A stretch of 64,000 nt of DNA from Bisporella sp. PMI_857 (GCA_021307315.1 JAJSPD010000075.1:62001-126000), one strand, 5' to 3'. Positions 45,257 to 55,456 are shown, counted from the stretch's first letter. Program-made: numbers and translations. The notes: generated by a model not told the origin, from the sequence alone.

Positions 45257-45498
45257 TGTCACGGCTCTGGTTTTTTATCGCTTGGGGCATAGCACCGGAT
45301 ACCTCAAAAGCTCGGGCGGAGCTTACTACCGGATGCTTATAGCTTCCGGCCAGTTACTGTATATAAAGCTTTGCTTTTTTTTCTTTCTTCTGTCCGTAGC
45401 TTGTTCTTTTAGTCATTACAATTAATAGTTGTTTGCGCTTTTGAATCTATCTACTTAGATATACGGATCGAGATCCTTATTCAACTTGAGTTGTTACA
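45257..45498 (+). mobile_element. Solo LTR, family A (copy 4), AT-shifted
   Basis: 242 bp, TGTCACGGCTC to GAGTTGTTACA, flanked by AATAT on both sides (45252-45256, 45499-45503). Compared with copy 3 it has many C-to-T type differences. Confidence 0.85.
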
Positions 45499-45807
45499 AA
45501 TATTAGTGTTGTATATTATTATAATTCACAATTTTTTTACTACATTACAATATGTTTGGATTTAACATTTGAAGTTTAATTTTTATACTAATCTTTATAC
45601 TAATCAACAACTTTGCATTTAAAGTATGTTTGTAAAAATAAGTATACAAAATAGCCTTGTTTAACCTGTGTGCACATAGAAAAATCAATGCCAAGGCTAG
45701 AAAGAACCATCTCGATACTAGAATACCCTATATATTCTTAAAATTCTGCCAGTCCACCTTACATTCTTGTAGAGGGGTTTGACTGTAGTTTCTATATTTA
45801 GTTAATA

Positions 45808-45935
45808 TTGTCGGGGCCCCATTGGGGTCCCGCGGGTCGGGGTCAAAATACACAACCCACCCCACGGGGGAAGCGAGCCTCGAAGACCCGACCTATGGGA
45901 CCCCGTAGGTTGGGGGCCCCGGCCCGCCCCGTGGG
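45808..45935. repeat. GC-rich imperfect inverted repeat
   Basis: A GC-rich block (GGGGCCCCATTGGGGTCCCG on the left; GACCCGACCTATGGGACCCC and GGGGGCCCCGG on the right) that can fold into a long stem, set in AT-rich DNA. No coding sense. See findings. Confidence 0.6.
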
Positions 45936-45954
45936 TTTCTGCGCAGTCTAGCCC

Positions 45955-46326
45955 TAATAGAACGAGAAATACCAATGATAGTCAGGAAGAATTGGGGATG
46001 CCGTTCAGGCTCTCTATTGTTGTCTATTTGTGTGTAGAATAGTACAGTTCTATAGAAATGTTTGTGTGTGAAAAGTCTTCCGCGCTAGCGTGCTCCACTG
46101 AGGAGACATGACAGAACGAGAAAATACTCAATGATAAGCAGGAGGAATTGGGGATGCCTTCAGGCTCTCTATTGTTGTCTATGTGTGTAATAATACAAAA
46201 TTGTAGAACTGTGCGTGTGTGAAAAGTCTTCCGCGCTAGCGTTCCCCACTTAGTCAGGGACATGTCAGCTACCTAGATTCTCAAATCCTGACAAGACATG
46301 TCGGCTACCGAGATCTCAAATCCTGA
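45955..46326 (-). mobile_element. LTR family G (copy 1), interrupted by another G
   Basis: Outer copy in two parts (45955-46108 and 46294-46326) around the inner copy. The outer left end is TAATAGAACGAG, a C-to-T version of TGACAGAACGAG. Its right end joins the LTR-C fragment. Confidence 0.65.
46109..46293 (-). mobile_element. Solo LTR, family G (copy 2), nested
   Basis: 185 bp, TGACAGAACGAG to AATCCTGACA, flanked by AGACA on both sides (46104-46108, 46294-46298), inserted into an older member of the same family. Confidence 0.85.
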
Positions 46327-46440
46327 CGGCTGTAGCATCCCTAATATAAAAATGACCATGACCACGTGACCACTGTAGGCGAGCTAGTAAGCGAGCCAAT
46401 GAGAGTCTCCATAGCTGGTGCGATATTAAAGACCGTAACA
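46327..46440 (-). repeat. LTR family C fragment
   Basis: Matches 10100-10212 (TGTAGCATCCCTAATAT, GACCACGTGACCACTGTAGG). Truncated on the left where LTR-G ends; a Gypsy relic follows on the right. Confidence 0.65.
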
Positions 46441-46442
46441 GT

Positions 46443-46900
46443 GAGCCTGGTTTCGGAGTAAGCGATTTTGTATAGGTTATTACTAAGTATTGGAAAAATC
46501 ATCGGCCTAGCGGCAAGTTGGCTAATCAAATGGAAGGACCTTTTGATATTCTAGAACAAATAGGCCACTTATACAAGCTCAAGCTTCCAGATTCCATAAA
46601 AGTACACTTTGTATTCCATGCTGAGAAACTTCGCAAAGCCGCAAACAACCCACTACCAGGGCAGCACAACTCTGAACCAGATTTTATTATAGCTAATAAC
46701 GAAAGGGAATACGAGGTTCAGGAGATACTGGCTGTACGGCCGGTAGGCCAGCGCTTGAAGTACTGAGTTAAGTGGAAAGAGTAGGACGAAGATCCTGATT
46801 GGTATCCTGCAGCTTCGTTAGCTAATAGCCCTCTTGCGCTGAAGCGTTTCGCGAAGGTAATCCTACTCAACCTGGCCCACCGGAAAATCTATCGTATTGG
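46443..46900 (+). pseudogene. Gypsy integrase end and chromodomain, relic
   Basis: One plus frame reads FDILEQIGHLYKLKLPDSIK, VHFVFHAEKLRKAANNPLPG and REYEVQEILAVRPVGQRLKY, then continues through stops as VKWKE and DEDPDWYPAASLA. Several stops stand where Trp is expected (TGG to TGA or TAG), a RIP-like pattern. Only the C-terminal end of pol remains. Confidence 0.7.
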
Positions 46901-47120
46901 CTAAAATGCGCAGCAAAAGACGAATACCCCGAGCGAAAGAAAAACGACAACAAGCCATGTTCTCGGGGTTAGTCAATAGCATTTCTTTCGCGGGCCGGTT
47001 ACGGGTGAAAAAAAGCGTTATTGGGAAAGAGCACAGCCGTAACGGGCTGTAAGGAAATAGATATCAGGTATTACGGATAGTTCTCAAGCTCGAGGTCGAA
47101 CTTACTAGGAGAAGGGGTAT

Positions 47121-47264
47121 TTTCACGGTCATAGCAATCACGTGTTACCCTGGGTTATATAGGGTAGTTCCAGCAGTAGCTACACATTTTCTCTTTAGTT
47201 TATAATCTTCGTATTTGGTATCTTAGAAACAGCTATCACTAGTGCTTGTATTAGGATCGTGACA
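47121..47264 (+). mobile_element. LTR family D (copy 2), internally deleted
   Basis: 144 bp, starting TTTCACGGTC and ending GGATCGTGACA. About 80 bp between the 5' end and the TATATAGGG box are missing relative to copy 1. It ends 5 bp from the stop of the orphan gene at 47269. Confidence 0.65.
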
Positions 47265-47268
47265 TTTG

Positions 47269-48156
47269 TTAAAAAGTTACCCCTTGAGTCTGCAGCCATT
47301 CCTTATAATCTTGTTCAAGAAAGCTGACGCATAATCTTCCATTAGCGTATACTGAAACTCCATTACCCGACAGCGCAAAATAGAAATACAAATTGAGGTT
47401 AAGACGACGTTCGAACTTGTGATATAGAAACATCTCTAGAGTCGCCAACGGATCATGTTGAGGCAGCTCGGTTAAGGTACTTAACCCTAAAGCGGTGTCG
47501 AGCTCTAGTTTCTTTCTCTGTTTTGCCTCATTGACAAGCCGTGTTAAATTCTCACAAGCTTGAGTACCATAAGCCCATGCAAGTTGTGATCTCATCATAC
47601 TATCTTGCGCATCGCGAGGATCCGGCATATTCTCAAGAGGACGACGGGTCCAGCACCGCCAGAATAGATAAGTCCTAAAATCCGAAGATTCTCTAGTCAA
47701 ATCCTCTGGCATCATTTCAGCCGCAAGAAGATTTTGCGAAGCTATATCAGAATCGTATTTTGTCGCTAGCTTTTTGACTGCCCCGTAATGATTCCCATCT
47801 TCGATAATCTCGGTAAAGCTACTTGATTTTAGCAAGATCACCCCCATACGAGTTTTAATTACTTACACTATGAACGTGGACCATATCCATATGTTTTTCT
47901 GGCCCCAAAAGCACGGTACTTCAGAAAAATGTTGGAAAATAGCTGCAACAAAAGGTTTTTCGTGTATTGGAGCATTTCCAAGCCGGCCAGAATCAGGTTG
48001 GTTTGAATAAGTCTCAGCATCGAACGTCAAGCGTCCAAGGTCGGTATATGAAAAAGAAGCTACATAAATGTGAATCTGGTCGTTATTGAGGACCTGTCTA
48101 GATTCTGGACTTGCACTGCCTTCAATCTCAATAAAAGGCCGCCTTTGTGGGTTCAT
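47269..48156 (-). CDS. Orphan two-exon protein, function unknown
   Basis: Exon 1 48156-47867 and exon 2 47818-47269 joined by a consensus 48-nt intron (47819-47866, GTAAGT..TAG) give 279 residues with no stops. The N-terminal part has alternating hydrophobic strands (DQIHIYVASFSYTDLGRLTF, KPFVAAIFQHFSEVPCFWG); the C-terminal part is helical with a cluster of charged residues (RLVNEAKQRKKLELDT) and ends in LCVSFLEQDYKEWLQTQG. No signal peptide or membrane segment is clear, and I recognise no domain. The intact splice and open frame in a decayed neighbourhood suggest a functional or recent gene. The stop is 5 bp from an LTR, so the C-terminus may have been altered. Confidence 0.6.
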
Positions 48157-48458
48157 GTTTAGAATTAGTCTTTTGAATTAATTGTGGATGGATAGAAGTG
48201 AGATGTTCAAGAAATAATATGTGTCGCTTGTTTTGATGATAGCGAAAGGCTGAAGGCCGATTTAACTGCAGATAAATATAATTTTTGGGGGGGTATGTTA
48301 GTCACGTAAAGGGGATTTTTTGGGTCCTGAATCAATGGAGGAGTTGTCAGAAATAGGGTCTATTAGTGTTGGTATGGCCCTGAGTCAATGGAGGAGTGAA
48401 TGGGGGGGGGGGGTGAACAAAGGACTCGGTCACATGACCCATCTGTAGCATATAAGAG
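48157..48458. other. Upstream region of the orphan gene
   Basis: Contains two imperfect copies of a CCTGAATCAATGGAGGAGT-like unit (near 48329 and 48378), one followed by a run of Gs. No gene. Confidence 0.4.
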
Positions 48459-48642
48459 TGTCAGGAATCGGCTTACGTAAGTAGGCCAAGGAGCTAGAAA
48501 TCGTTTCCCCTCATTTACAGCTCAGAACTGTAGATATCATCATAAATGAATAACGCTCATACAAGCCTGTATTTCCATCACCGTGATACCTTCACAGATC
48601 CTCTAACTGATTCCTCTTGCCTGATAAACCCCATTTCTGACA
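48459..48642 (+). mobile_element. Solo LTR, family H (copy 3)
   Basis: 184 bp, TGTCAGGAATCGG to CATTTCTGACA, flanked by AAGAG on both sides (48454-48458, 48643-48647). Unlike the other two H copies it is not in repeat I. Confidence 0.88.
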
Positions 48643-48829
48643 AAGAGAACGCATTGTAGTAGTAACACCAATCATGAACAATTTACCACATTCTACTTAC
48701 CAGCAACCACGTATCAAGTACGCGGCGTTGCTACAAGTGGAGTGGTACCTCAGTTACCGCTTTCCCAAGACCTGAGCGAGACAAAATAGCCCCACTAATC
48801 TCGGAAAGCTTCAATCAGTTGCTTCAGTC

Positions 48830-49060
48830 GACCATCTATAGAGGATTTACCAAACCATCGACCAGAAAATAGTCGACGATAAAAAACACTACAAAGTGAA
48901 ATGGAAGGACACATAAATGCCCGAGTTTGAACATGCTAGTGCAAGAAAGCCAATAAATGAATTCGAGGCGAAGCTTCCACACGTACAGGGCGTAGGTAGA
49001 GAAGGGACAGCAGAAGCGGCCCGAAGCAGAGAACTATCCGGTCATTGGACCATCTGATGC
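48830..49060 (+). pseudogene. Gypsy chromodomain relic
   Basis: Plus-strand reading IDQKIVDDKKHYKVKWKD, a stop, then MPEFEHASARKPINEFEAKL resembles the chromodomain and tail of a Ty3/Gypsy pol. The rest of the element is absent. The region 49061-49587 holds no recognisable gene. Confidence 0.6.
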
Positions 49061-49587
49061 GCGCGGTGAGGGGACCGTACAGAAACCACGTGGCGGGCCT
49101 CGGAAGCAGAAGCGAAGCGGTATAGCTTCCTCAAACGCAACCAAGATCGGTTCGACACCACGTACTGTATGCCGTCATTTATTTCTCGACAAATAAAGAT
49201 CTTCCGTAGGAGTCAAATGTATTTAAGGAACCTGGTTAGTCTTCATAGCACTTAAGACTTGCGTAATACATGTCTTCCCAAGCATCATCGCTTATCCTTG
49301 CTCTAAATGGTTCATGATCTACTGGTCGAAAGTGCTGCTTTGCTTTCTTAGCGCCATAAACTCTTACCGGCCTATCAGTAAGCACCTCTTCCGTATAATC
49401 TTAGATCATATATCTCTAATTGGGCTCTTTGATTTATATTCCGGCGGTGTGGTAGTACGTGACAGCTTTCGGGGGCGTATCAGCATTGATGTAAAGCACG
49501 TTTGCAGTTGTGTGTCTACTCTGGGTTATAATATGGCCGCTATCCTATCGGTAAATATCTAGAATATCTTCAAAAGGTTGCCGCTGA

Positions 49588-51942
49588 CTAAGTAAAAGTT
49601 TGTACCAGAATACCAGCATATTGTTTAATCCCGTTCTCACTCCTTTCTAAGACTTCCCCATACATATCCTCTCCCATCAACCCGGCATCCCGTTCCATCA
49701 TCCCCATCATGTCCTTATAACTAACATTAAATATAATATCCCAAGCACCTATCCTTTCAAACCACCCTTTCGCTTTCCCTTGTGCTGCGGTTACTATTAA
49801 TCCTGTTATAGCATCGACTTCCTTGACTTTTTGATTTGCTCTGTTACTCCTCACATCTCTGATTATAGGCAGAAAATACTTGTTGTCGAAGTTGTTTGTT
49901 TTTCCCTGATCATAGACAATACGTCCATAGCCTTGAATAGAAAAATATTTGTCTTCATTAAGAACGGTGTATGACTTTTCCGAGAAGCCATGGCCATTCT
50001 CATTGAAATCATAGCTTTCCGTAAGGGCATCCATGACAGAAGCAGATATCATGGGCCCGCATCTGAATGTCAAAGTTGCATCCTGTACTTGTCCAAATAA
50101 GTCTGTGCCCAAATATTGCACATCAACGTCAATCACTTTCATTACCTTATCATATTCTCTGTCTAAACTGGCGCGGACGCCGGCGAAGTGCCAAAGATTA
50201 TAGCGGATAGGGCAAGAAGTAGATGCCCACGACCAACCAGGGGCGATGCACACCTTCCTCTCCTTCTCTTCCACTTCCTTTACTATCTCATTATCCCAAG
50301 ATCGCACCACCATCCAACAAAGCGCCCTCTCCAACATAGTTTTCCACAGCCCGGCAATATACTCATTTTCCGATTTGGCGGCGAACTGCCGCGCCACACC
50401 GCTTATTGCCACAAATTTATCTTTCTGAAATGACAGTTGACCTTGCGTATAATGCTCCACAATCCGCGGCCAGGCTTTGAAGTCGATCTGTCGCGGAAAG
50501 TCGATTTCGAAGTGTAGAAAGCTCCGGCTACCACACTGCCATGTTTCACATGTAGTAGAGTGGCGACACTCGAAGAATATCTGTTCATTCGTAAAATGCA
50601 GTGTTCTTGGGGCAAGATATCTCTCCTGAAATACCCATGCTCTCTTTGTCAGTGGTGCTTTGGTCAAGCATCTCTTGTAGGTCTCCAAAGGCTGTGCAGC
50701 ATTAGAGTCACAATTTGATAATTCGTATGTTTTACCCGTATTAGTAGTTGCATAACGGCGCGACACAACGGAGATTGGCCGTGAGACGAAGAGCCCGTGC
50801 GAGCCATCGGAAGCGTGGGTCGCAGCCAGGTTGACCGTACTGTTGCCATAAACGTGGGCCATCTGAGAGGATTCTGCAGACCAGTCGGAGGGAGAGTCCT
50901 GGATGATGCATAATGAATCTATCCAAAGATACTTGAGGCCCAGAGTTTGTGTGGTGATGATAGCGTCTTGGAAAGTCTTGCAGAGCCCGTCGATTGGGAT
51001 GGTATTTTTGAAAGATAGTAAAGTATCTTGCTTAAGCTGAAGGATTTTGAGCGCGCCCCAGCAATGAGATAACGTGGCGTATGCGGGAGTGATTTCAAGT
51101 TCTTGGGCACTGCGAAGTCTAACATGGTCCCCAGAGAGCTCGAGAAGTCGGGTTGGGGCTTTAACGTTCGGCGTAACAGCTGAACATTCTGAATGCTCAT
51201 TTTGGCACCTCTCAATCCAGCTCTTAGCCAGAAGAAGAGAACTCCTCGATCCTGTTGAAGGCTCAATTTTCGATACTAGCATCGGCGATATCTCTCTCAA
51301 CTGGAGCAAGGCAAAGTACATCTTGCCGCCTAGATATAGATTAATAGTAAGTGCAGCATCAAACTCTATCCCTCCTTCCGGCGAGGGCACTTCGGAGGTC
51401 ATAACATGCATGTTAATTGTCCGCCATGGGTAATATCTCAATTTCTTTCTTAATAACTTGTCGATGCCGTTCTGCATGAGCTGGTCAAACGTCGGCGACG
51501 CGGCTTTCATCTCATCGACCAAGTTTGAGCAGACCGTGCAGCCGCTGTTTGCTGCGGCGATCCAATCCTTAGGTTCCTTGTGAAACGGGACGTATGAATG
51601 GCGCTTATCATCCGAAGCGCCCAAGTTGTTTGAGATAAACAAATCGCTCGAACTGCTAGAAATACTCATATCATCGTATGCGCAAAGAGTATTCCCCTCC
51701 TCAACTTGGACCCCATTGCACATATCTCTAACACTCTCCTCTGCCTCGACTTCGTCGTCTTCGTTCTCATCTCTCCTCCATATCGGCTTATCTTCAATCT
51801 CGTGCCCAAGGTGCTCCTCATCCGAGTCATCAGAATCGCCAGTTTCCCATTCACCAAACTCATTCAGTTGAGTTAAATTGTCACCCGTGTATTTATGGAA
51901 TCGATTAAAACGTGCACGAATAGCGTCCCCACAATTACCCAC
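49588..51942 (-). CDS. HET-domain heterokaryon incompatibility protein, intact
   Basis: 784 residues in one exon. The acidic N-terminal region (residues 30-75) leads to a Cys-containing segment (GCTVCSNLV). The HET domain spans about 288-450: YATLSHCWG, LGLKYLWIDSLCIIQDS, MAHVYGNSTVNLAATHA, then KRAWVFQERYLAPRTLHFTN and FFECRHSTTCE. The C-terminal part has the usual PGWSWAS motif. HET proteins induce cell death when non-self is detected. No NACHT or repeats, so it would act as a stand-alone executor. This is the only undamaged HET gene of the window. Residues 6-15 (DAIRARFNRF) are encoded by one arm of an inverted repeat (51897-51925), so the native start may be a later Met. Confidence 0.9.
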   Translation of the reverse strand: MGNCGDAIRARFNRFHKYTGDNLTQLNEFGEWETGDSDDSDEEHLGHEIEDKPIWRRDENEDDEVEAEESVRDMCNGVQVEEGNTLCAYDDMSISSSSSDLFISNNLGASDDKRHSYVPFHKEPKDWIAAANSGCTVCSNLVDEMKAASPTFDQLMQNGIDKLLRKKLRYYPWRTINMHVMTSEVPSPEGGIEFDAALTINLYLGGKMYFALLQLREISPMLVSKIEPSTGSRSSLLLAKSWIERCQNEHSECSAVTPNVKAPTRLLELSGDHVRLRSAQELEITPAYATLSHCWGALKILQLKQDTLLSFKNTIPIDGLCKTFQDAIITTQTLGLKYLWIDSLCIIQDSPSDWSAESSQMAHVYGNSTVNLAATHASDGSHGLFVSRPISVVSRRYATTNTGKTYELSNCDSNAAQPLETYKRCLTKAPLTKRAWVFQERYLAPRTLHFTNEQIFFECRHSTTCETWQCGSRSFLHFEIDFPRQIDFKAWPRIVEHYTQGQLSFQKDKFVAISGVARQFAAKSENEYIAGLWKTMLERALCWMVVRSWDNEIVKEVEEKERKVCIAPGWSWASTSCPIRYNLWHFAGVRASLDREYDKVMKVIDVDVQYLGTDLFGQVQDATLTFRCGPMISASVMDALTESYDFNENGHGFSEKSYTVLNEDKYFSIQGYGRIVYDQGKTNNFDNKYFLPIIRDVRSNRANQKVKEVDAITGLIVTAAQGKAKGWFERIGAWDIIFNVSYKDMMGMMERDAGLMGEDMYGEVLERSENGIKQYAGILVQTFT

Positions 51943-52316
51943 TATTTCCTTTATTAAGGGATTTAAGCGAAACCTGCATATGCGCTTTTCTATTTTCAGA
52001 ATTTTGCTATGCTGCTGTACTAAGCGAACTACGCTAAGCCTAATTGTATTTGAAATCGGATTTTTGTTTTTGAAATAAACCGCGTCATCAAATATATAAA
52101 AGTATATATTTAATCGATTTGTTTAATTTAAATCTATCGGATTTCAGTAAACTAAATTTTATTTTTAATAGTTGTTGTTTAATATAAGTATTATGTTGTA
52201 AAATTGTACCAAATTGCAACACGAAACTTTCACAAGTTCCGCACTTGCGGAAATAAAAGCGGCATGCCATAATATTTGGTGTGTTGGCGCTATTCGTGCA
52301 CGTTTTAATCGATTCC
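51897..52316. mobile_element. MITE-like element, 29-bp terminal inverted repeats
   Basis: Perfect 29-bp inverted arms at 51897-51925 and 52288-52316 (each containing GAATCGATTAAAACGTGCAC) enclose about 360 bp of AT-rich DNA without coding sense. A clear target duplication was not found. The left arm overlaps the first codons of the HET gene and the enclosed DNA is its 5' region. Confidence 0.55.
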
Positions 52317-52490
52317 GTATTTATTATCCAATATTTCATCCCAATGGGCGAATACATAGTCGCAAACAGAGCACAGCTTCGCCGGCTGCAGGTACGAAGT
52401 TTCCATCTTTGTGGATTGTTATGATAAAAACGGGGAGAGAAAGTATTCTGGTCGGTGTGCGGAGTGAGTGAGATTTTAGGCTGGGTGTCG

Positions 52491-52675
52491 TGTCAGGATT
52501 TGAGAATCTAGGTAGCTGACATGTCCCTGACTAAGTGGGGAACGCTAGCGCGGAAGACTTTTCACACACGCACAGTTCTACAATTTTGTATTATTACACA
52601 CATAGAGAACAATAGAGAGCCTGAAGGCATCCCCAATTCCTCCTGCTTATCATTGTGTATTTTCTTGTTCTATCA
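52491..52675 (+). mobile_element. Solo LTR, family G (copy 3)
   Basis: 185 bp, TGTCAGGATTTG to CTTGTTCTATCA, flanked by TGTCG on both sides (52486-52490, 52676-52680). The final bases TATCA are a G-to-A change from TGTCA. Confidence 0.85.
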
Positions 52676-52680
52676 TGTCG

Positions 52681-53601
52681 ATACACCTACACCATGGTGT
52701 ACGTTTAAGTTTTTTAGTCAGCAGTTTCCCCCACCAAAACATCAAACACACCGGCCCGCATTATAGCGTATCGAACCTGGGCGTATCCGCTTATTTTCCT
52801 TTAAGGTTTTTTACAAGGTTTGTGGAGTAATCGGGTTGAGGTACGGGTCACACAGCCACTTCTGGTTAAAGTGATCCACCATAGATTCTAAATGTTCTCC
52901 GCCAGGACTTCCACAGAAGGAACAAGGATCGGCGAAATATCTCGGGTGACCTTCGCCTCGTTTTCGTTACGAAGCCTCTCTCGCAAGTGCTTTTGAGTCA
53001 ATCGTTTCAGAATAAAGAATTAGGAAGAAGAGGTTGTTCTGCCTCAAGTAGGCCCTTGCAGAGAGCTTGGCAAGCATCAGTGATCCCAGGTCCACCATCC
53101 ATATAGACACCGCTGCTTGGAAGGGTCATTTCGTATAGCCGGTTTCTAGCGGCGGAGAAATTGATCTGCCGGGCATCACTGGTGCATCTCGATCGATTTT
53201 CATCTTTGCAATAGCACCGCGGTTTGGCACGTTATCGCCATGCATTAACTCACGCAAAAACATCCACACTCGCCTTTCCCGCACGTCAACACCCACGCTT
53301 TCGCATTTCCGGTATATCACCCGTCACTTTTGACTTTCCAGCGACACTTTCCACCCCGAACGTGTCAGTATAAGCCAGTGAACACTTTGCAGACAGCTTT
53401 TACATAGTACCGTCTCGTTTGCCTTGAATCAGCCAATATGATGACTCACTTCTGTTGGTAGTCAACTTGATAATGTCAATCTCGCTGTCCACCGAGTTTA
53501 AAAGAGCGTTCATGCACCACGCAGTCCTTAAGACAATCTAATACAGCACTGACAATAACTCTGAAAGTCCTTCCAATAGAACCCCAAAGCATATGTTTCG
53601 A
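52681..53601. other. Stretch without a recognisable gene
   Basis: Only short frames with no domain signal on either strand. A few lines (52880-53060) resemble decayed coding sequence but could not be assigned. Confidence 0.35.
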
Positions 53602-53928
53602 CTAATCCCTACATTCGACATAGATCTCCTCTCGAGTATAGCCTCTCCTGTCTCTACAATACACGATCCTCCTGCGTGATCTCGCACCACCGTTCTCAGC
53701 CAAACCGCTATGGAGTTCCCCCTCCCCATCCCCCATGTGGGCTTGAAGGATGCCCTTCTGCCAAATCTGGTCATAAAATCCTCCGGCCTGCTTGCCCAAG
53801 GCAACGATGATAGCGACGATGCTCCCATTTTCAAAGGTAAATAAACTCCTCCGACCCGCCTCCCAATCCATCAGGACTCCTTCCTCAGCAATGGCACACT
53901 TCGCTCGTCCATCACACTCCGTCTTCAT
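53602..53928 (-). CDS. Small hypothetical protein or fragment
   Basis: 108-residue minus frame starting MKTECDGRAKCAIAEEGVLM, with a central hydrophobic segment (GSIVAIIVALGKQAGGFYDQ) and a charged end. A second overlapping frame continues to 53538. Nothing recognised. It may be a residue of a larger gene. Confidence 0.25.
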   Translation of the reverse strand: MKTECDGRAKCAIAEEGVLMDWEAGRRSLFTFENGSIVAIIVALGKQAGGFYDQIWQKGILQAHMGDGEGELHSGLAENGGARSRRRIVYCRDRRGYTREEIYVECRD

Positions 53929-54439
53929 TATACTTACTGACTTGTCTTGACTAGGCGACGGCCCTAACCGAGCACCTGCAATGACGCCTCATCTCGGACG
54001 TTTAATAGTGGCGTGGCTATACATAGGGAGGACGGCGAGAGTGCGTGCTGGCACTGCAGGACAATGAATAACGATTCCGTCTCCTCTGCTCGAAGCAGAG
54101 CTGCAACAAGCGACCATTCCGAAAGTGCGACAACAATAGCTGTGAATGCCAAGGGAAGACTTAAGATGTTGCATTCGCTATCAGTGGTAGTCAAGACTGC
54201 TCTGCAGTTAAACCTACCAGTTTGGCTTTCCTATGTAACTATGTTATGAAGCTGAGACTTGTACTGTTTATTCGACATGGACGCCTGTTCCTTAGCTAGT
54301 TCTTTAGTTTGGGAATAGTAAAATTGACATTCTGCTGACAATTCGTTCTTAAATGAGAGAGACCACTCTGACCGTGATGTGAATTCCACCTTTATACATG
54401 CTGAAAGCCGTCCATTTTCACCCTCCAATCAGCTCGGGT

Positions 54440-55181
54440 TCCTTCTGACTTCTCTCCTGGGTATCGAACAGCCCGTGGTACTCGCTATGCGTCATGCGCC
54501 ACACATTTGCCTCCAGCTCGGGTGGGAAGTAGCCGGCATGCTCTCAGTCGAAGATACAAGTAACTTTTAGCTTCTTAGGCGAGACCATGATGTTGTGTCG
54601 GGCGAGGCCCCCACGGATAAGGCGGAATGGCTCTCCAGCCGACGTTATTGGCTGCCAAGTTTCCCTAGGAACCGTTTCGGTGATGCGAGGCGGGGGAAAG
54701 ACAAAGCCGTTCAGTCCGGTCTCTTAGGACGTGAGCTGTTGAAACTGTGGAAGGACGAAGTTGGTGATGAAGTTGTCAGCGTTTTTGTTGGCAACGTCGG
54801 CACAGGTCTCGCATTTCCCATGAGAAATATGAGGCCGTTGTCCTGAAGCAGGCCTCCGGCATTCCTTCCCAATGTCTTTAAGTTCGATGTCGTATACACG
54901 CTCCATGTGAGAAAGGTGCGGCCTTGGTCGTCTACTCCAAAGTCTAAGAGTTTCGGCACTGGAATGTTGGTATATTTCTTGACAAGATCCAAGGCGTATG
55001 CTTCGTTGAGGAGACGCTGCTTGCCCCATTTCCAGGGCCATGGTTTCCCGTCTGGTCCTGTTTGTAGTTGCTCTGGCAGAAGCTCGCGTTTGGTGAAGCT
55101 GCGCTCCCTCACTACGTATTCTTTTATCAGGAGTTTGCGAATTTCAACGATCTTCCCGTACGGGTTCGGGGCCGAGTCCAT
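54440..55181 (-). pseudogene. APH-type phosphotransferase pseudogene
   Basis: Begins MDSAPNPYGKIVEIRKLLIK. The kinase-like N-lobe text LNEAYALDLVKKYTNIPVPK and LLDFGVDDQGRTFLT is in one frame, then the reading shifts (near 54905) to ERVYDIELKDIGKECRRP and CETCADVANKNADNFITNFV. After a further stop it continues with PRITETV, a catalytic loop that reads RGGLARHNI where the family has HGDxxxxN, and FD-stop-EHAGYFPPELEA, where TGA (54544-54546) replaces the usual Trp. Two frame changes, a lost catalytic Asp and a RIP-like Trp stop mean it cannot be active. It belonged to the fungal aminoglycoside-phosphotransferase-like family, whose substrates are mostly unknown. Confidence 0.7.
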
Positions 55182-55456
55182 ATTGAAAGAGTCAAAATTG
55201 AAATAGTGATGTTCTGATTTTTTGGTCCGGGAATGATGTTGATAAGTTGTTCCAATATCAATGCTGGGATGCCTAAATCAAAGCTTGGGGATGGTAGGGT
55301 AATTGATTTCGCCGGACAAATTGTGATAATTTACGGAAGACGATCGCGGTTCTAGAGAGGTTTGGGAGTCACTTATCTTTATCTGGCATAGCGCAAATAT
55401 CGTCCCAAAGCACTTCAAACCTTTATTCTCTCATCCACAAGTCGGCATTCGCAGGG

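Larger units (their letters stand above)
43674..45605 (+). mobile_element. hAT transposon relic with two inserted LTRs
   Basis: Transposase text in several plus frames: ISLDCWSSTTRLLFMDIIAH, YIDKSWVLCQELIGFE, VVSITTDNASSNTAI (frame change near 44130), HVPCLSHMIQLSL, then EWKKIGYLADLLRFFNFFTT near 44725. This is the hAT family RNase H-like core. The dimerisation end is missing or lost after LTR-B (44883-45131). A 23-bp segment at 43674-43696 is repeated inverted at 45583-45605 with one mismatch, a candidate (sub)terminal repeat. DNA is very AT-rich with many stops, consistent with RIP. No 8-bp duplication was seen. Confidence 0.7.
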
